A stretch of 64,000 nt of DNA from Methylobacterium sp. DB0501 (GTDB taxonomy: Bacteria > Pseudomonadota > Alphaproteobacteria > Rhizobiales > Beijerinckiaceae), in NCBI RefSeq assembly GCF_011043735.1, contig NZ_JAAKGV010000009.1, forward strand, positions 1-64,000, given 5' to 3'. The translations under genes and the position numbers were made by a program. The stretch's first letter is position 1. Each line of letters begins with the position of its first letter. The notes beneath the pieces are model-generated. The model was not told where the DNA came from. It made no database searches and saw only the letters and a list, made by a program, of their open reading frames with translations. Below, in pieces: positions 60,661-64,000 of the stretch.

Positions 60661-61344
60661 TCAGAGGCCTTCGCAGCCGGCCTTCTCGAGCGCGCGCTCG
60701 ACCCAGGACCGATCGACGGTGCCGGCCTTGATGGCCGCCATGGTTCTGGCCTCGCCCTGCTGCTTGGCGTTCGCGGCGGCGTAGACCGCCTCGACCTGGT
60801 CGAAGGGCACGCAGACGACGCCGTCGTCGTCGCCGACCACGAGGTCGCCCGGCGCGATCACCATCCCGTCGAGGGCGACCGGCACGTTCATCTCGCCCGG
60901 CCCGTCCTTGTAGGGGCCGCGATGGGTGACGCCGGCCGCAAAGACCGGCAGCGCGTTGGCGCGGATCCAGGCGGAATCGCGCACGGCGCCGTTCAGGATC
61001 ACGCCGGCGACGCCGATCGCTTGGGCGTGGGCCAGCATCAGCTCGCCCATCAGCGCGTTGGTGAGGTCGCCGCCGGCATCGATGACGAGGACGTCGCCGG
61101 GCCTGGCGCGGTTGAGGGCGGCATGGACCATCAGGTTGTCGCCGGGGCGCGTCCTCACCGTGAGGGCGACGCCGCAGAGCACGCCGCCGGCATGCATCGG
61201 GCGAAGCCGCGCCCCGCCATGGACCATGCGGCTCATCGAGTCGCTGAGGTTGGCGACCGCGATGGCCTTGAATTTCTCGACCGTAGCGGCGTCGACGGTG
61301 CGGGTGCGGGGATGGATCTTGAAGCCGATGGGCATTGGAATCAT
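60661..61344 (-). CDS. RraA-fold aldolase/decarboxylase family protein (HMG/CHA aldolase-like)
   Basis: 227 residues (start at 61344, or MPIGF three codons later). RraA/4-hydroxy-4-methyl-2-oxoglutarate aldolase fold: IAVANLSDSMSRMVHGGARLRP, ARPGDVLVIDAGGDLTNALMGELM (the G-x-x-x-x-A-x-x-G-E/L loop), GVAGVILNGAVRDSAWI with the Arg-Asp that bind substrate and metal, and PGDLVVGDDDGVVCVP. Would release pyruvate or oxaloacetate-type products from a hydroxy-keto acid. Upstream of the MFS gene on the same strand. Confidence 0.87.
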   Translation of the reverse strand: MIPMPIGFKIHPRTRTVDAATVEKFKAIAVANLSDSMSRMVHGGARLRPMHAGGVLCGVALTVRTRPGDNLMVHAALNRARPGDVLVIDAGGDLTNALMGELMLAHAQAIGVAGVILNGAVRDSAWIRANALPVFAAGVTHRGPYKDGPGEMNVPVALDGMVIAPGDLVVGDDDGVVCVPFDQVEAVYAAANAKQQGEARTMAAIKAGTVDRSWVERALEKAGCEGL

Positions 61345-61391
61345 CCGAAGTTGAAAGTGTTGCTTGGCTCCGGGGCCCTGAGAACAAGCCC

Positions 61392-61427
61392 GTCATTCCG
61401 GGCTCCGATACTCGGACTCGGAATGAC
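61392..61427. repeat. GTCATCCCGG-type palindromic repeat
   Basis: GTCATTCCGGGCTCCGA and inverse ACTCGGAATGAC form a hairpin between the dehydrogenase gene and the RraA gene, both on the minus strand. Might attenuate transcription between the two parts of the cluster. Confidence 0.6.
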
Positions 61428-61479
61428 GATGGAGAATGTGAGTAATGTAGGCGAAAAATAGACCCTGAAAGATCTTGGA

Positions 61480-62394
61480 TCAGGCCGGCTTGACTGCCTT
61501 CAGCCCCGCCTTCTCGGCCATCGCATCCAGCGCCTCCTGGTAGGTGGCGGGCACGACGCCCTTGAAATGGTCCTTGAGCCCCAGGCTCTCCTTCCAGCGC
61601 AGGCGCTGGGCGATGGCCCGGGCCATGATCGGCTCGACGCCGGAATCGGCGACCGCCTCGGCCGACATCTCCAGCTCCTCGGCCCGGCGCCGGGCGTGGA
61701 TGACGCCGGACGGGGTCAGGCTCTGCACCGTGTCCATCCAGGGCCGGGCCAGGGTCTTCGAGGCGGAGGCGAGGACGACCTCGTCGATGCCGTATTGCCG
61801 GGCGGCGAGCAGCATCTCGTCGTGCAGGGCCTCGATGCCCTTGATCAGGACCGAGCGCAGGATCTTGATGCCGGAGGCCGTGCCGAGCGCCGGGCCCATG
61901 AAGGCGATCTGCATCCCCCAGGGCACCAGCAGGTCGCGCACGCGCTCGCCGGCCGGCCCGCTCGACAGCATCCGCATGGCATAGCCGTGCAGCGGCGTGC
62001 CCTCGATCGCGCCGTCGCCGAGGAGCGCGCCGGTGGCCGACAGCCGCTCGGCGACGCCCTGCTTCACCTTCGGGGTGGCGGAGGCGAAGTCGAGGAAGGT
62101 GTGGCGGCCGGTCAGCACCGGCGCGAAGGCCTCGGCGCTCTCGAGCGAGGCCGCACCCGGCGTCACGCTGACGATCAGGTCGGCGGCCTCGGCGAGCTCG
62201 GCGTTCGAGCGCACCAGGGTGACCCCGGCCTCCCGCGCCCGGCCCTGGATCAGGTCGGCATAGGGGCCGTCGAAGGCGTATCGGTCGTAGCAGGCGATGC
62301 TGTCCAGGCCGGCGCCGCGCAGGCCCGCCCCGAGGGTGCTGCCGATCTCGCCGTAGCCGACGAGGCCGAACCTGAACTGCGTCCGCTCTGCCAT
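61480..62394 (-). CDS. NAD(P)-dependent oxidoreductase, beta-hydroxyacid dehydrogenase-like (DUF1932 type)
   Basis: 304 residues. N-terminal Rossmann fold (FGLVGYGEIGSTLGAGLRGAG; LIVSVTPGAASLESAEAF; FLDFASATPKVKQGV) and a helical C-terminal DUF1932-like domain (GIKILRSVLIKGIEALHDEMLLAARQYG, ALDAMAEKAGL). Predicted to oxidise or reduce a small hydroxy acid in the cluster. Two consecutive start regions have nearly the same ribosome site and ATG (GGAGACCACCATG twice); the downstream ATG at 62394 is chosen and 62409 is the alternative. Confidence 0.85.
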   Translation of the reverse strand: MAERTQFRFGLVGYGEIGSTLGAGLRGAGLDSIACYDRYAFDGPYADLIQGRAREAGVTLVRSNAELAEAADLIVSVTPGAASLESAEAFAPVLTGRHTFLDFASATPKVKQGVAERLSATGALLGDGAIEGTPLHGYAMRMLSSGPAGERVRDLLVPWGMQIAFMGPALGTASGIKILRSVLIKGIEALHDEMLLAARQYGIDEVVLASASKTLARPWMDTVQSLTPSGVIHARRRAEELEMSAEAVADSGVEPIMARAIAQRLRWKESLGLKDHFKGVVPATYQEALDAMAEKAGLKAVKPA

Positions 62395-62432
62395 GGTGGT
62401 CTCCTGCATGGTGGTCTCCGGTGATGTCGGGG

Positions 62433-64000
62433 TCAGTGCGCCGCCGCCGCGGGGCGGGGCGCGGGAATCGTCGTCGTCAGGCGGTCGCGCAGGATCTCGA
62501 CCGGGTGCGGCAGCCGCACGCCGTCGACGATCCTGGCCTGCGAGCGGCAGGAATAGCCGTCGGCGAGGAGGCGGCCGGTCCGGCCATGCTGCGCCACGGG
62601 CTCCGCCCAGCTGAGGTCGTAGATCCGCTCGGAGGTGGCCCGGTTCTCGGCCTCGTGGCCGTAGGTGCCGGCCATGCCGCAGCAGCCCGAGGGCAGGATC
62701 GCGAGGCGCAGGCCGAAGGCCCGGAAGACGGTTTCCCACGCCGCCACGGCCGCTTGGGCCGTCGCCCGCTCGGTGCAGTGCGGCAGCAGCCGGTAGGGCT
62801 CGCCGTCCGGCTCGGCGACGCGGGCGTCGAGGCGCGCGGCAAGCCATGGTTGGGCGAGCCATTCCTGCACCAGCCGCACCTGCGGCAGGTCGCGCCCCGG
62901 CAGGGCCTGCCTGTATTCGGCGCGGTAGGTCAGGGTCATCGACGGGTCGAGGCCGATCAGCGCCACGCCGGTCGCGGCGAGCCGGCCGAGATCCTCGGCG
63001 TTCCGGGCGGCGACCTGCGCGAAGCGGCCGAGGAAGCCGTGGACGTGCAAGGGCTTGCCGTTCGGACGGTAGGGCGCGAGCCAGGGCCGGATCCCCAGCC
63101 CGATCAGCAGGTCGAGGAGCGCCAGGAGGACGGGCGTGTCGTAGTGGCTGGTGAAGGCGTCCTGCACCACGACGACGTGTGAGCGCCGCTCGGCCGGCGT
63201 GAGCCGCGCCAGCACTTCCGCATCGGCCGGGGCCACGCCCCGGCGCGCCATCTCCCGACCGAGGTCGAGACCGGACAGGGCCGGCGCGTGGACGAGACCG
63301 ATCGCCCTCCCCGCCCCGAGCCTCGTCGCGACGTTGACGAGGCGTGGCGCCCGGGCGAGCCGGGGTGCCAGCGGCTCCAGGGCCGCGATCGCGTGGTGGC
63401 GCAAGGGCCGCAGGTAGCGGCCGTGATAGAGTTCCAGGAACTTCGCCCGGAAGGTCGGGACGTCGACCTTGATCGGGCATTGGCCCGTGCAGGACTTGCA
63501 GGCGAGGCAACCCGCCATCGCCTCGTGGACCTCGTGCGAGAAGTCGTCGTCGCGCCGCCGCAGGGTCGCGGCGAGGCGGGCCGGGAAGCCGCGCCAGCCC
63601 GGGCGGGCGCGGACGGCGTGCGCCTCCGCCGACGGGTCGATCCCCTGGGCGGCGAGCCGCCGCAGCCACTCGCGCATCAGCTGGGCGCGCCCCTTGGGCG
63701 AGTGCCGGCGCTCCCGCGTGCCCTTCCAGGACGGGCACATCGCCTCGTCCGGGTCCCAGGAATAGCAGGCGCCGTTGCCGTTGCAGTGCAACGCCTCGTC
63801 GTAGGCAGCCCGCACCGCGGCCTGGATCGCCCGGTCGTGGCCGCCCTTGGTCGGCACGCCGTCGATGGTCAGCAGCGCGTCGCCGTCGGGCGCCGCGATC
63901 TTGCCTGGGTTGAACTGGTTCCTCGGGTCGAAGGCGGCCTTCACCGCCTGGAGCGCCGGGTAGAGCGGGCCGAAGAACCGGGGCGAGAACTCGGAGCGCA
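62433..64000 (-). CDS. FAD-binding and Fe-S-binding oxidoreductase, YdiJ-like (partial, N-terminus outside window)
   Basis: The last ~520 residues of a large fused GlcD/GlpC-type oxidoreductase; the FAD-binding N-terminal part lies beyond the window end. Visible are the end of the FAD-oxidase C domain (AAFDPRNQFNPGKI), a first Cys group (CNGNGACYSWDPDEAMCPSW), the ferredoxin motif CLACKSCTGQCPIKVDVPTF and a GlpC-like Cys-rich C domain (LPSGCCGMAGTYGHE). In this family Fe-S clusters pass electrons from a 2-hydroxy acid to quinone. Probably the oxidising enzyme of the catabolic cluster. Confidence 0.88.
   Translation of the reverse strand, partial: RSEFSPRFFGPLYPALQAVKAAFDPRNQFNPGKIAAPDGDALLTIDGVPTKGGHDRAIQAAVRAAYDEALHCNGNGACYSWDPDEAMCPSWKGTRERRHSPKGRAQLMREWLRRLAAQGIDPSAEAHAVRARPGWRGFPARLAATLRRRDDDFSHEVHEAMAGCLACKSCTGQCPIKVDVPTFRAKFLELYHGRYLRPLRHHAIAALEPLAPRLARAPRLVNVATRLGAGRAIGLVHAPALSGLDLGREMARRGVAPADAEVLARLTPAERRSHVVVVQDAFTSHYDTPVLLALLDLLIGLGIRPWLAPYRPNGKPLHVHGFLGRFAQVAARNAEDLGRLAATGVALIGLDPSMTLTYRAEYRQALPGRDLPQVRLVQEWLAQPWLAARLDARVAEPDGEPYRLLPHCTERATAQAAVAAWETVFRAFGLRLAILPSGCCGMAGTYGHEAENRATSERIYDLSWAEPVAQHGRTGRLLADGYSCRSQARIVDGVRLPHPVEILRDRLTTTIPAPRPAAAAH

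Noticed and set aside
58288..61461. A 1057-residue plus-strand reading frame across the SMP-30, MFS and RraA genes
   Set aside because: It crosses three well-supported minus-strand genes and has no own signature.

Overview
The window is a GC-rich chromosomal segment from an alphaproteobacterium of the order Hyphomicrobiales (Rhizobiales), most likely Methylobacterium or a close relative. The support is the very high GC content, the rhizobial-type flagellar order flgB-flgC-fliE-flgG-flgA-flgI-motE-flgH-fliL-fliP, two small DUF6894-type proteins (a family very common in Methylobacterium), a GAAC-N7-GAAC (GTTC-N7-GTTC on the other strand) LexA-type site, and an unsplit C-P lyase operon phnGHIJ-GNAT-KLMN. 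The genus is inferred from gene content, not from an alignment.

Layout. 0-0.5 kb: the end of an rRNA operon (23S 3' end, 5S, initiator tRNA-Met, terminator). 0.5-10 kb: a 6-phosphogluconate-dehydrogenase-like oxidoreductase, an orphan TRAP binding protein, two small unknown genes around a LexA-like site, three tandem paralogous periplasmic binding-like proteins, and a 901-residue heparinase II/III-like protein. 10.1-16.6 kb: a ten-gene flagellar basal-body operon. 16.7-28 kb: ethanolamine ammonia-lyase (eutBC), a transglutaminase-like protein, a PepSY protein, a GNAT enzyme, a complete polar amino-acid ABC transporter and a large patatin-like protein beside an AT-rich island. 28.4-31.6 kb: an OsmC protein and a sulfonate-type ABC transporter. 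31.9-40 kb: housekeeping genes glnD, grpE, an aminopeptidase, mutM, ubiE and ubiB. 40.2-49.4 kb: an orphan type I binding protein, then phnF and the divergent C-P lyase operon with a clear palindromic operator between them. 49.6-52.2 kb: a CYTH/CHAD protein, rlmB and tRNA-Glu.

52.2-54 kb is a scarred integration hotspot behind tRNA-Glu. It holds two different broken integrases on either side of an internally deleted ISL3-type element, and then a hydrolase fragment. 54.1-64 kb is a catabolic region. Two tautomerases flank a LysR regulator, followed on the minus strand by a YdiJ-like FAD/Fe-S oxidoreductase (cut by the window end), a beta-hydroxyacid-type dehydrogenase, an RraA-fold aldolase, an MFS permease, an SMP-30 lactonase and two LigI-type (COG3618) lactone hydrolases. 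Together these look like uptake, oxidation, lactone opening and retro-aldol cleavage of a small hydroxy/keto acid or aromatic ring-cleavage product, but the substrate cannot be read from the sequence.

No wholly new system is evident. The best leads are (1) the tandem triplet of binding-like proteins with a gene-conversion pattern, (2) a 42-nt hairpin repeat family that supplies the stop codon of two unrelated genes, (3) the integrase/IS recombination scar at tRNA-Glu, (4) the patatin gene with its AT-rich upstream island and a strong terminator that no recognised gene explains, and (5) the uncharacterised 10-kb catabolic cluster.
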